Source: Methylobacterium sp. Leaf108 (GTDB taxonomy: Bacteria; Pseudomonadota; Alphaproteobacteria; Rhizobiales; Beijerinckiaceae). Taken from it: DNA of 64,000 bases. This document shows positions 7,655 to 17,497 of the stretch, piece by piece. How positions within the stretch are numbered: the first letter of the stretch is position 1; each line of letters begins with the position of its first letter. The stretch covers positions 188,128 through 252,127 of the forward strand of contig NZ_LMND01000001.1 of NCBI RefSeq assembly GCF_001423265.1. The letters are read 5' to 3'. Made by a program: the position numbers and the translations under genes. A model generated the notes under the pieces. It worked only from the letters and a program-made list of their open reading frames with translations. It searched no databases and was not told where the DNA came from.

Positions 7655-8381
7655 CTCGGCCCCCCTTGGCACGCTCGTCGGCCCCGGACGTGGCCCGACC
7701 CGAGATATCTCTGCCCTTGAACGGGCACTCCCAATCCTCGCCCACCGCGCGCCCGCTGTACTGCCGGGCCTCCGAGGCCTCGCCGTGGCGGGCGATCATC
7801 GGGTTCATCGAGCCGGCGAGAGCCACGTCCCGCGACAGGATCGAGGAGCGCAGGGTCTCGTAGCGGCCCTCCTGGCGCAGCTGCTCGAACTGGGCGCGCA
7901 GGTTGAAGACGATGACCGGCCGCGAGAACCGCCGGGCCGGGCGGCTGGCGCCCGGATGCAGGCCGACGAGGAAGACCGCCTCGCCACCGAAGGAAAGCGA
8001 GAAATGCGGGTTCTCGGGGTCGGGATCGACGCTGGCGTCGTAGCGCTGCCCGAGGAAGCCGTCCTTGTCGGAGAGCGATTGGGCGCGGGCCCAGAGATGC
8101 CGCTCGAACGCCTCCTCGGAGGTCGCGTCGGGCCCCTCGAAGATCACCGCGAAACTCTGGAACAGGTCCGGCCGCGCCCGGTACCGGCAGATGAAGGCGA
8201 GAAGGGCGGGGTAGATCCGCATGTCGTCCCAGCCGGAGGCGATGTCCCGGGCCACGAGGATCCGCAACTGCCCCCGCGCGATCGCCGATTTGGCACCGAC
8301 GCAGGGAAAATCCGGCGCCTTGATGAACGCCCGCAATTCGACCGCGAGGGGATGCTCGCCGTCGTTGGTGGGGATCGTCAT
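7644..8381 (-). CDS. YqcI/YcgG (GntA-like) family protein, possible heme-dependent N-hydroxylase
   Basis: About 245 residues from the ATG at 8381; an ATG at 8420 would add 13 residues and neither has a strong ribosome site. The protein fits the YqcI/YcgG family: FPCVGAKSAI near residue 30 with the family Cys, FAVIFEGPD, FERHLWARAQSLS, a conserved FSLSFGGEAVFLVGLHPGASRPARRF and LRAQFEQLR. One member, GntA, N-hydroxylates a guanidino precursor of guanitoxin in a heme-dependent way. Whether this protein does so is inference. Coupling to a DUF1989 gene suggests a small operon acting on a guanidino- or urea-like nitrogen compound. Confidence 0.78.
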   Translation of the reverse strand: MTIPTNDGEHPLAVELRAFIKAPDFPCVGAKSAIARGQLRILVARDIASGWDDMRIYPALLAFICRYRARPDLFQSFAVIFEGPDATSEEAFERHLWARAQSLSDKDGFLGQRYDASVDPDPENPHFSLSFGGEAVFLVGLHPGASRPARRFSRPVIVFNLRAQFEQLRQEGRYETLRSSILSRDVALAGSMNPMIARHGEASEARQYSGRAVGEDWECPFKGRDISGRATSGADERAKGGRDAA

Positions 8382-8533
8382 CGCGGACGTTGGCAGAACG
8401 CAGGAACGCAGGTGGTCCATGGTGGAACGGGTCGCTCGTCGTTGGCTGTCGGGAGTCGCCAACCGGGGGAGGCGAGCGATGTTCCGACGCCGCGTCGGTG
8501 CGGCACAGGCCGGGTAGGCCATGGCAAGACCGC

Positions 8534-9961
8534 TCAGATATAAGCCGAGGCGAGCGCCGGCGATCGGCCCAGCGCGTGGGCGATGACCTCCAGGGACTGG
8601 GCGATCTCATCCCGGCCGGCGATGCCGCCGAGGCAGATCCGCACCGCCTCGGGCGGCGGCCCCAGCGCCGTGAAGGCGTCGCTCGTCACGGTGCCGAGGC
8701 CGGCGGACCGGGCCTGGCTGGCGAAGGCCGAGCGCGTCCAGCCCTCGGGCAGCGACAGCCAGAGATGGAAGCCCTCGGGATCGGCGGTGACGCCCTCCCC
8801 CGGCAGGATGGCGGCGGCGATGGCCTGGCGGGCCCGGGATTCGGCCCGCACGAACGCCAGGACGGCGGCGGCCGTCCCGTCCTCGATCCAGCGGGTGGCG
8901 AGCGCCGCGGTGATCGGCGAGGCCATCACCGTCGCGGCGCGCAGGGCGGCGGTGAGCGGCAGGGCGGCCCGGGCGCTCGGGGCCAGGACGTAGGCGAGGC
9001 GCAGGCCGGCCCCGAGGCACTTCGAGAGGCCGGCCACATGGTAGGTGATCTCGGGGGCCAGCGCGTAGAAGCTCGGCGGCGGCGCCTCCGGCACGAAGCC
9101 GTAGGCGTCGTCCTCGACGATGGCGACGTCGTAGCGCCGGGCCACGGTCACGATCGCCTCCCGCCGCTCGCGGGTGATCGTGCGCGTCGTCGGGTTCTGC
9201 AGGATCGGGTTGAGGTAGAGCGCCTTGGGGGCGAGCCGGGTGCAGACCGCCGCGAAGGCATCCGCGTCGATGCCGTGCGCATCCATCGGCAGGCCGGCGA
9301 CCTTGAGGCCCTGGTGGGCGGCCAGCGCCCGCAGGCCGGGGTAGGTGAGCGCCTCGGCGCAGATGGTGTCGCCGGGCCTGGCGACGAGGCCGAGGATCGC
9401 GGCGAGCGCCGCATGCGCGCCGGGGCAGAGCAGCAGCCGGTCGCGCGGCGCGACCATGCCGCGCTGGGCGAGCCAGGCCGCGGCGGCCTCCTTGTCCTCG
9501 AGGGTGCCGCCGAACCCCTGGTAGCGCAGCAGGTTGGGCAGGTCGTGCGAGACCGCCTCCAGCCCCGCCTGCATCCGCGCGAGCAGGGCCGGGTCGTCGG
9601 GCTCGGGCGGCAGGTTCATCGTGAAGTCGACGGGGCCGAGGCGGCGCTGGCTCGCCTCCCGCCTTTGGCTCGGCGCGGCGGCGGGCCCGCGCACGAAGGT
9701 GCCCTGGCCGACCCGCGACTCGACGAGGCCGCGGCGCTGCGCCTCGACGTAGCCGCGCGCCACGGTGGTGAAGTTGAGGCCGAGACGCTGGGCCAGCACC
9801 CGTTGGGGCGGCAGGCGCCGGCCCGCCGCGAGCCGCCCGGTGCGGACGTCGTCGGCGATGGCCTCGACGAGGGCGAGATAATGCGGCTTGCCCCAGGGGC
9901 GCAGATCGGGCGTCCACGCTCCGGCGGCGGCTCCGGTGTCCGGTCGTGCGGTCCTGGTCAT
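8534..9961 (-). CDS. MocR-type transcriptional regulator (GntR HTH fused to aminotransferase fold)
   Basis: About 475 residues from the ATG at 9961, with other ATGs at 9979, 9982 and 9994. Residues 20-95 are a GntR winged helix (RLAAGRRLPPQRVLAQRLGLNFTTVARGY, VGQGTFV); residues 120-475 are a fold-type I aminotransferase domain with the PLP lysine in VAGLSKCLGAG and the Asp of VEDDAYGF. Such MocR proteins sense PLP or an amino-substrate and usually control the divergent neighbour. Here the divergent neighbour is the nitrilase cluster that starts at 10318, so it is its likely regulator. The intervening 356 bases hold three ATTGACCG-type motifs. Confidence 0.9.
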   Translation of the reverse strand: MTRTARPDTGAAAGAWTPDLRPWGKPHYLALVEAIADDVRTGRLAAGRRLPPQRVLAQRLGLNFTTVARGYVEAQRRGLVESRVGQGTFVRGPAAAPSQRREASQRRLGPVDFTMNLPPEPDDPALLARMQAGLEAVSHDLPNLLRYQGFGGTLEDKEAAAAWLAQRGMVAPRDRLLLCPGAHAALAAILGLVARPGDTICAEALTYPGLRALAAHQGLKVAGLPMDAHGIDADAFAAVCTRLAPKALYLNPILQNPTTRTITRERREAIVTVARRYDVAIVEDDAYGFVPEAPPPSFYALAPEITYHVAGLSKCLGAGLRLAYVLAPSARAALPLTAALRAATVMASPITAALATRWIEDGTAAAVLAFVRAESRARQAIAAAILPGEGVTADPEGFHLWLSLPEGWTRSAFASQARSAGLGTVTSDAFTALGPPPEAVRICLGGIAGRDEIAQSLEVIAHALGRSPALASAYI

Positions 9962-9997
9962 CCTGCTTGGTCCGGTCATCATGCGATCAATCATACA

Positions 9998-10192
9998 TTG
10001 ACCGGATCGCAATCGCCGTGCCGGCATGTCGACCCCATGGAACGACGACCGAACCGTTCGATTCATACAAGTATATCCGATGACAATCTCCGTGACAGTG
10101 CCACACGATGCAGCAGACGCCGTGTCGTTGTGCATCGCTGCCGAATCCGCGATCACGCCGCGTCCTCCGATATTGACCGGCCGATTGACCGC
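9998..10192. promoter_or_regulatory. Candidate MocR operator repeats in the divergent promoter region
   Basis: ATTGACCGG occurs at 9998-10006 and 10172-10180, and ATTGACCGC at 10184-10192. The last two are direct repeats 12 bases apart, the kind of site MocR dimers use. A perfect arm pair CGATGCA/TGCATCG (10106-10112, 10131-10137) also lies in the gap. No gene is seen between 9962 and 10317. Confidence 0.35.
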
Positions 10193-10317
10193 ATTTCCCA
10201 AGGCACCATCGCCCGGACGCGACGACCGCGGCGGCTGGCACACGCCTTGCCACTCCCGGTGACGCCGCCGACTCGGCCGATGTCGCGGTCAAGACTGGTC
10301 TTCCGGGAGTGGAACCG

Positions 10318-10800
10318 ATGCCCGCCGTCAGCGCCGAACACCACAAGAAGGGCGATTACTTCGTCGACTACGAGGAGAAGGTCTTCGAGGACGTGAAGGC
10401 CGAGCCGGGCCAGAAGGCGCTGGTGACCTTCCACACCGTCGCCTTCGAGGGCTCGATCGGCTTCGTGAACCTGCTCCAGGCGACCCGCCTGCTGCGCAAG
10501 GGCTTCGAGACCTCGGTTCTCCTCTACGGCCCCGGCGTGACGCTGGGCATCCAGCGCGGTTTCCCGACGCTGGGCGACGAGGCCTTCCCCGGCCACATGA
10601 ACATGAACAACCAGATCGCCAAGTTCATCGCGGAGGGGGGCAAGGTCTACGCCTGCCGCTTCGCGCTCCAGGCCCTCTACGGCCACGGCGAGCCCTCGCT
10701 GATCGAGGGCATCCGCCCGATCGCCCCCACCGACGTCCTCGACCTCGTCCTGCTGCACAAGCGCGACAACGCGGTGGTGATCGACACCTGGACGGTCTGA
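10318..10800 (+). CDS. MSMEG_0572/Sll0783 family nitrogen-starvation protein (Nit1C cluster)
   Basis: A 160-residue soluble protein; the ATG at 10318 is preferred over the GTG at 10309 because GGGAG lies eight bases before it. It has two conserved blocks, [39 protein letters not shown] and [24 protein letters not shown], with a DsrE-like alternation of strands and helices. Sll0783 of Synechocystis is induced under nitrogen starvation and needed for polyhydroxybutyrate accumulation; the chemical role is unknown. It is the first gene of an eight-gene plus-strand cluster and is separated from the nitrilase gene by a nine-base hairpin. Confidence 0.9.
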   Translation: MPAVSAEHHKKGDYFVDYEEKVFEDVKAEPGQKALVTFHTVAFEGSIGFVNLLQATRLLRKGFETSVLLYGPGVTLGIQRGFPTLGDEAFPGHMNMNNQIAKFIAEGGKVYACRFALQALYGHGEPSLIEGIRPIAPTDVLDLVLLHKRDNAVVIDTWTV

Positions 10801-10812
10801 CGCGCGACCGAA

Positions 10813-10837
10813 CCCTCCCCCGCAAAAAGGGGGAGGG
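10813..10837. repeat. Hairpin CCCTCCCCC/GGGGGAGGG inside the Nit1C operon
   Basis: A perfect nine-base stem (10813-10821 with 10829-10837) with a seven-base A-rich loop, 12 bases after the first gene. It may reduce read-through or protect the first message. Related hairpins occur at 43035-43055 and, imperfectly, near 57707-57729. Confidence 0.6.
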
Positions 10838-11840
10838 ACAGGCGCACCACGGAGCTCAATGCCGAGGACCCCACCCATGTCCGAACAACGCATCGTGCGG
10901 GCGGCGGCGGTCCAGATCGCCCCCGACCTCAACGATCCGGCCGCGACCCTGGACCGGGTGCTCGCGGCGATCGACGAGGCGGCGGGCAAGGGCGCGCGGT
11001 TCATCGTGTTCCCCGAGACCTTCGTGCCGTACTATCCGTACTTCTCGTTCATCGCCCCGCCGGCGGCGCAGGGGCCGGCGCACCTCAGGCTCTACGAGGG
11101 CGCGGTGACGGTGCCCGGCCCGGTGACGCAGGCGGTGTCGGCCGCGGCGCGCAAAGCCGGTGCGGTGATCGTGCTCGGGGTGAACGAGCGCGACCACGGC
11201 TCCCTCTACAACGCCCAGCTCGTCTTCGACGCCGACGGCGCGCTGCTGCTGAAACGCCGAAAGATCACGCCGACCTACCACGAGCGGATGGTCTGGGGTC
11301 AGGGCGACGGGGCCGGGCTGACCGTCGTGGAGACGGCGGTGGGCCGCGTCGGGGCGCTGGCCTGCTGGGAGCACTACAACCCGCTCGCCCGCTACGCGCT
11401 GATGGCCCAGCACGAGGAGATCCACGCGGCGCAATTTCCCGGATCGATGGTCGGCCAAGTCTTCGCCGACCAGATGGAGGTGACGATCCGCCACCACGCG
11501 CTGGAAGCCGGCGCCTTCGTCGTCAACGCCACCGGCTGGCTCAGGGACGACCAGATCGCCGCGATCTGCCCGGACGAAACCCTGCGCGGGGCGCTGCGGG
11601 GGGGCAACTGCACCGCCATCGTCTCGCCCGAGGGGCGGCACCTGGCGCCGCCCATGACGCAGGGCGAGGGCATCCTGATCGCCGACATGGACATGGCGCT
11701 GGTGACCAAGCGCAAGCGGATGATGGATTCGGTCGGGCACTACGCCCGCCCCGAACTGCTGAGCCTCAACCACGACGCCCGCCCCGCCCGCACCGTCGTC
11801 ACCACCCGCGACGCGCCCCCTCACGACCGGAGCCAGACCC

Positions 11841-13028
<1,188 letters not shown>

Positions 13029-13033
13029 GCCCG

Positions 13034-13594
13034 ATGTTCGAGCCGGTCCCGCCCTATCGGCCGAGCCACTTCCGCATCAAGTTCGCGACCTCGGACTGGG
13101 AGCGGGCCGGCACCGCCGCCCTGCGCCGGCGGGTCTTCTGCCAGGAGCAGGCGGTGTTTCCGGGCGACGATGCCGACGCCGTCGACGCCCGGGCGATCCC
13201 GATCTGCGCCCTCTCCACCCTCGGCGGCGAGGCCGATGCCGTTGTCGGCACCGTGCGCATCCACGCGGACACGCAGACCCCCGGCGAATGGTGGGGCTCG
13301 CGCCTGGCGGTGGCGGCAGACTACCGGCGGATCGGGGCGCTGGGGGCCGGGCTCATCCACGTGGCGGTGGCCTCCGCCCATGCGCGCGGCTGCACCCGCT
13401 TCCTCGCCCACGTCCAGGGCCGCAACGTCGCCCTGTTCGAGGCCCTGCACTGGGTCGCCCTCGACACCCTCGACCTTCACGGCCTGCCGCATGCTCTGAT
13501 GCAGGCGGATCTGACCCGCTACCCGGCCATGGCCGACCCCGAGACCGGTCTCGTGACGCTGCTGCGGCGGGCGGGCGGCGGGGGACTTGGATGA
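13034..13594 (+). CDS. MSMEG_0567/Sll0786 family N-acetyltransferase (Nit1C cluster)
   Basis: About 186 residues from ATG 13034, or three more from a GTG at 13025 that overlaps the preceding stop as GTGA. It is a GNAT fold: RIKFATSDWERAGTAALRRRVFCQEQAVF at the start (as in acyl-homoserine-lactone-synthase-like GNATs), then SRLAVAADYRRIGALGAGLIHVAVASAHARGC for acetyl-CoA binding and FEALHWVALDTLDLHGLPHALM. The acceptor amine is not known. The stop overlaps the next ATG (ATGA at 13591-13594). Confidence 0.88.
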   Translation: MFEPVPPYRPSHFRIKFATSDWERAGTAALRRRVFCQEQAVFPGDDADAVDARAIPICALSTLGGEADAVVGTVRIHADTQTPGEWWGSRLAVAADYRRIGALGAGLIHVAVASAHARGCTRFLAHVQGRNVALFEALHWVALDTLDLHGLPHALMQADLTRYPAMADPETGLVTLLRRAGGGGLG

Positions 13595-14574
13595 CCGTCG
13601 TGCCGACCCTCGCCGAGATCGCCCGCGGCATCCGCGAAGGCCGCGGCGTCGCCCACAAGCGCGACATCGACGCGGTGGTCGCGCGCCTGGGCCTCGGCGG
13701 CCGGGACGCGGCGGTGCCGCTGGGCGACGATTGCGCCGCGATCCCCGACGGCGACGGCTTCCTGCTCCTGGCCATCGAGGGCTTCATGGACGGCTTCGTC
13801 GCCGCGGACCCGTATTTCGCGGGCTTCTGCGGGGTGATGGTCAACGTGAGCGACATCGCGGCCATGGGCGGCCGGCCGATCGCGGTGGTGGACGCCCTGT
13901 GGAGCCGCGACCAGCCACAGGCCGAACCGATCCTGGCGGGCCTGCGGGCCGGGGCCGAGACCTACGGCGTGCCGGTGGTGGGCGGCCACACCAACGCCCG
14001 CGCCGGCGCCGAGCACCTCGCCGTGGCGATCCTCGGCCGGGCCGAGCGGCTCCTGACGAGCTTTGCCGCGAGACCCGGCGACCTCCTCGTCGCCGCCATC
14101 GACCTGCGGGGCCGGTTCCGGGAGCCGCATCCCTATTGGGACGCCGCCACCGGCGCCCCGCCCGGGCGCCTGCGCGCCGACGTCGGCCTGCTGGCGCAGA
14201 TCGCCGAGGACGGCCTCGCGGAAGCGGGCAAGGACATCAGCATGGCCGGCGTCGTCGGCACCGCGCTGATGCTGCTCGAATGTTCGGGCGTCGGGGCGGC
14301 CATCGTCCTCGACCGCATCCCGCGCCCCCCCGACGTCCCCCTCGCCCGCTGGCTCACCGCCTTCCCTAGCTACGGCTACCTCCTGAGCGTGGCGCCCGAC
14401 CGGCTCGGAGCCGTCCTCGACCGGTTCACGGCCCGCGGGATCGCGGCTTCCGCGATCGGCACGGTCGATGCGAGCCGGGTGGTGCGGATCGTCGCGGGCG
14501 AGGAGGAGGCCGTGGTCTGGGACTTCGCCGGCAGTCCCCTGATCGGCTGCGGCGGCATGAGCGCAGGATCATGA
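13591..14574 (+). CDS. AIR synthase-related (PurM/SelD/ThiL-like) protein, Sll0787 family (Nit1C cluster)
   Basis: About 327 residues. The N-terminal ATP-binding half has PLGDDCAAI near residue 45, FGMVNVSDIAAMGG-type residues (VMVNVSDIAAMGG) and PVVGGHTN; the C-terminal half has DISMAGVVGTALML and a Gly-rich core, all as in the PurM/ThiL/HypE superfamily of ATP-dependent enzymes that activate oxygen or acid groups. The precise substrate is unknown. The start overlaps the acetyltransferase stop by four bases. The final residues are encoded by the first of several ATGAGC copies that lead into the next gene. Confidence 0.88.
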   Translation: MTVVPTLAEIARGIREGRGVAHKRDIDAVVARLGLGGRDAAVPLGDDCAAIPDGDGFLLLAIEGFMDGFVAADPYFAGFCGVMVNVSDIAAMGGRPIAVVDALWSRDQPQAEPILAGLRAGAETYGVPVVGGHTNARAGAEHLAVAILGRAERLLTSFAARPGDLLVAAIDLRGRFREPHPYWDAATGAPPGRLRADVGLLAQIAEDGLAEAGKDISMAGVVGTALMLLECSGVGAAIVLDRIPRPPDVPLARWLTAFPSYGYLLSVAPDRLGAVLDRFTARGIAASAIGTVDASRVVRIVAGEEEAVVWDFAGSPLIGCGGMSAGS

Positions 14575-14592
14575 GCGCATGAGCATGAGCCC

Positions 14593-15774
14593 ATGAGAGA
14601 GCGTCCGTTGCGCATCGCGATCCTCACCCATTCCACCAATCCGCGCGGGGGCGTGGTCCATGCGCTCTGCCTCGGCGAGGCGCTGACCGAACTCGGCCAC
14701 GACGCGGTGGTGCATGCGCCCGATCCCGGCGGTCAGGGCTTCTTCCGCGCCGCCCGCTGTCGCACCGTCCCGGTGGCGGCCCGGCCCATGGCCGGTTCCA
14801 CCGCCGAACTGGTGGGCGCGCGCATCGCCGACTACCAGCGCCACTTCGCCTCGCCCGCGGCCTGCGATTTCGACGTGTTCCACGCCCAGGACGCGATCAG
14901 CGGCAACGCGCTGACCACCCTGATGCGCCGCCGGCTGATCCCGGCCTTCGTGCGCACCGTGCACCACCTCGACCAGTTCGCCGAACCGCAGCTCGCCTAT
15001 TGGCACGACCGCGCGATCTACGAAGCGACGACGCTGCTGTGCGTCAGCCGCCTGTGGCAGGAGACCCTCAAGCGCGACTACGGGCTCTGCGCCGACAGCG
15101 TCGGCAACGGCGTCGACACCAGCGCCTACGGTCCCGTCCCGAGCGAGCGCGACGCGGCCCTGCGTGCCGAATGGGGCATCGGGCCCGGACCGGTCTATCT
15201 CTCGGTGGGCGGGTTCGAGGAGCGCAAGAACGCCCTTCGCATCATCGAGGCCTTCGCCCGCGTCCGCGCCGACAGGCCGGAGGCGCAGCTCGTGGTGGTC
15301 GGCGGCGCCTCCCTCCTCGACCATGCCGGCTACCAGGCCCGGTGCCGGGCGGCCCTCGACCGGGCCGGGCTCGACGTCGGCGTGGGCCAGGCGGTGATCC
15401 GCACCGGCCCGGTGCCGCAGGAGGCGATGCCCGCGTTCTACCGCCTCGCCGACGCCCTGGTGTTCCCCTCCCTCAAGGAGGGGTTCGGCCTGAGCGTGCT
15501 GGAGGCGATGGCGAGCGGGACCCCGACCATCGTCGCCGATCTCGCCCCCTTCACCGAGTACCTGACGCCCGGCGACACCCTGTTCGTCGACCCCGAGGAC
15601 GTGCCGGCCATCGCGACGGCGATGCTGGCGGTCCTCGCGCCCGATCTGCGCGCCCGCCTCGTCGCGGCGGGCCCCGGTATCGCCGGACGCCACTCCTGGC
15701 GCGCCTGCGCCGCCAAGCACGTGGCGGCCTACGCCACCTGCGGCGACCGCAAGCGCGCCCTTTCCGATGCGTGA
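14593..15774 (+). CDS. MSMEG_0565-family glycosyltransferase (GT4 type, Nit1C cluster)
   Basis: A 393-residue GT-B fold protein. The N-terminal domain starts IAILTHSTNPRGGVVHALCLGEAL; the C-terminal domain has VYLSVGGFEERKNALRIIEAF and the GT4 nucleotide-sugar motif FPSLKEGFGLSVLEAMASGTP with the two Glu residues. It would transfer a sugar from a nucleotide donor to an unknown acceptor, so the cluster may make a glycosylated small molecule. The start at 14593 follows a ladder of overlapping ATGs (14571, 14579, 14585), each closing within four or six codons, so the real start is the first long one. Confidence 0.9.
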   Translation: MRERPLRIAILTHSTNPRGGVVHALCLGEALTELGHDAVVHAPDPGGQGFFRAARCRTVPVAARPMAGSTAELVGARIADYQRHFASPAACDFDVFHAQDAISGNALTTLMRRRLIPAFVRTVHHLDQFAEPQLAYWHDRAIYEATTLLCVSRLWQETLKRDYGLCADSVGNGVDTSAYGPVPSERDAALRAEWGIGPGPVYLSVGGFEERKNALRIIEAFARVRADRPEAQLVVVGGASLLDHAGYQARCRAALDRAGLDVGVGQAVIRTGPVPQEAMPAFYRLADALVFPSLKEGFGLSVLEAMASGTPTIVADLAPFTEYLTPGDTLFVDPEDVPAIATAMLAVLAPDLRARLVAAGPGIAGRHSWRACAAKHVAAYATCGDRKRALSDA

Positions 15775-15785
15775 GAGGCCAGACC

Positions 15786-16067
15786 ATGCCCGAGATGCAC
15801 TTCCACATCCGCTGGCCCGACGGCCGGCGCGAGGCCTGCTACTCGCCCTCCCTGGTCATCAAGGAGCACCTCACGGTCGGGCAGGCCTATCCCCTCGCCG
15901 AATTCGTGGCGCGCAGCCGCACCGCCCTCGTCATCGCCAGCGACCGGGTCGCGGCCCGCTACGGCTTTCCCTGCAGCCTCGCCATGAGCCAGCTCGCGCG
16001 CATCGAAGCCGGTGCCGGGTCGCAGGCGCCCGACGGCGACGTCCTCGTCGAGCGCTTCGAGGGCTGA
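15786..16067 (+). CDS. MSMEG_0570-family small protein (Nit1C cluster)
   Basis: A 93-residue protein beginning MPEMHFHIRWPDGRREACYSPSL and containing IKEHLTVGQAYPLAEFVARSR, the conserved body of the MSMEG_0570 family, with a Cys in CYSP and another in FPCSL. No known domain; size suggests an accessory or carrier-like partner. GAGAGG lies about eight bases before the ATG. The gene lies 11 bases after the glycosyltransferase. Confidence 0.88.
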   Translation: MPEMHFHIRWPDGRREACYSPSLVIKEHLTVGQAYPLAEFVARSRTALVIASDRVAARYGFPCSLAMSQLARIEAGAGSQAPDGDVLVERFEG

Positions 16068-16104
16068 AGGCGCCACCACGACCGACACTCCGAGGAGAGA
16101 CCGC

Positions 16105-17388
16105 ATGACCGAGACCCGAGCGGATTCCGCCGCGCGCCACCTCCCCGCGATCGTGGTCGGCGGCGGCCAGGCCGGGCTGTCGATGAGCCGTCAGCTCAAG
16201 GAGCGCGGCATCGAGCACCTGGTCTTCGAGAAGAGCGGCGTCGCCAGCGCCTGGAAGACCCAGCGCTGGGACAGCTTCTGCCTCGTCACCCCGAACTGGC
16301 AGTGCCGGCTACCGGGGTTCCCCTACGCGGGCGACGATCCCCACGGGTTCATGGGCAGGGACGAGATCGTCGCCTACATCGAAGCCTATGCCCGGTCGAT
16401 CGAAGCGCCCCTGATGACCGGCGTCGGCGTGACCGCGGTCCGCCCCCGGCCGGAGGGCGGGTTCACCGTCGACACCGAGGCCGGCACCTATCGCGCCGAC
16501 GCGGTGGTGATGGCGATCAGCGGCTACCACGCGCCAGCGATCCCGGCCTTCTCCGCCGGGCTGCCCGCCGACATCGCGCAGGTCCACTCCTCGGCCTACC
16601 GCAATCCGGCGCAGCTGCCGGCGGGCGCGGTGCTGGTGGTGGGCTCGGGCCAATCGGGCTGCCAGATCGCCGAGGACCTGCATCTGGCCGGGCGCCAAGT
16701 GCACCTCGTGGTCGGCAGCGCGCCGCGCTGTCCGCGCCGCTACCGTGGCCGCGACGCCGTCGATTGGCTGGCCGAGATGGGCCAGTACGATCTCTCGGTC
16801 GATGACCATCCCCTCGGGCAGGACGTGCGGCGCAAGGCCAACCACTACCTCACCGGCCGCGATGGCGGCCGCGACATCGACCTGCGCCGCTTCGCGCGCG
16901 ACGGCATGGCCCTGCACGGGCGGCTCACCGGCATCGAGGGCGGCACCCTCCGCTTCGCTGACGACCTTGGGAAGAACCTCGACGGCGCCGACGCGGTCTA
17001 CGTCGGCATCCAGGGGGCCATCGACCGGCACATCGCGGCCAAGGATATCGCCGCACCGGCAGAGGCGCATTACCGGCCGGTCTGGCAGCCTGCGGCGGCT
17101 CCCCGAACTCTCGATTGCGCGGCCGCCGGCATCGGCGCCGTGGTCTGGGCGACGGGGTTCCGCGCCGACTTCAGCTTCGTCGACGCCCCGGTCTTCGACG
17201 ACCGCGGCCTGCCGGTCCACAGGCGCGGGGTCACCGCCGTGGAGGGCCTGTCCTTCGTCGGGCTGCCCTGGCTCCACACCTGGGGCTCGGGCCGCTTCTC
17301 CGGCATCGCCCGGGATACGGAGTACCTGGCCGAGCGGATCGCCGAGCGCCTGGTGCCCCGCGCGGTGGCGCTGTCGCTCGCGAGCTGA
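16105..17388 (+). CDS. MSMEG_0569-family flavin-dependent oxidoreductase (Nit1C cluster)
   Basis: About 427 residues from ATG 16105, preceded by a strong GAGGAGAG. It has two dinucleotide folds, GGGQAG at residues 19-24 for FAD and VVGSGQSGCQIAEDL near residue 180 for NAD(P)H, and an ATGF motif near the C-terminal third, the pattern of flavin-containing monooxygenase-like enzymes. It is the last gene of the cluster. An N- or C-oxygenation in the pathway is plausible but not shown. An open frame extends upstream into the small gene but lacks a ribosome site. Confidence 0.9.
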   Translation: MTETRADSAARHLPAIVVGGGQAGLSMSRQLKERGIEHLVFEKSGVASAWKTQRWDSFCLVTPNWQCRLPGFPYAGDDPHGFMGRDEIVAYIEAYARSIEAPLMTGVGVTAVRPRPEGGFTVDTEAGTYRADAVVMAISGYHAPAIPAFSAGLPADIAQVHSSAYRNPAQLPAGAVLVVGSGQSGCQIAEDLHLAGRQVHLVVGSAPRCPRRYRGRDAVDWLAEMGQYDLSVDDHPLGQDVRRKANHYLTGRDGGRDIDLRRFARDGMALHGRLTGIEGGTLRFADDLGKNLDGADAVYVGIQGAIDRHIAAKDIAAPAEAHYRPVWQPAAAPRTLDCAAAGIGAVVWATGFRADFSFVDAPVFDDRGLPVHRRGVTAVEGLSFVGLPWLHTWGSGRFSGIARDTEYLAERIAERLVPRAVALSLAS

Positions 17389-17497
17389 CGAGGCTCCCGC
17401 TCGGATCGGTCGGCGACTGTATCCTGGAGCGCTTCTCGTCCCGCCGGCGCGTGCCTCGCGCATCGGGACGGTCACGGCCGAGCAGCGGCCGGCCCGG

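Noticed and set aside
8390..10396. A 668-codon plus-strand frame covering the MocR gene
   Set aside because: Antisense to a protein with HTH and PLP-domain motifs; composition is shadow-like.
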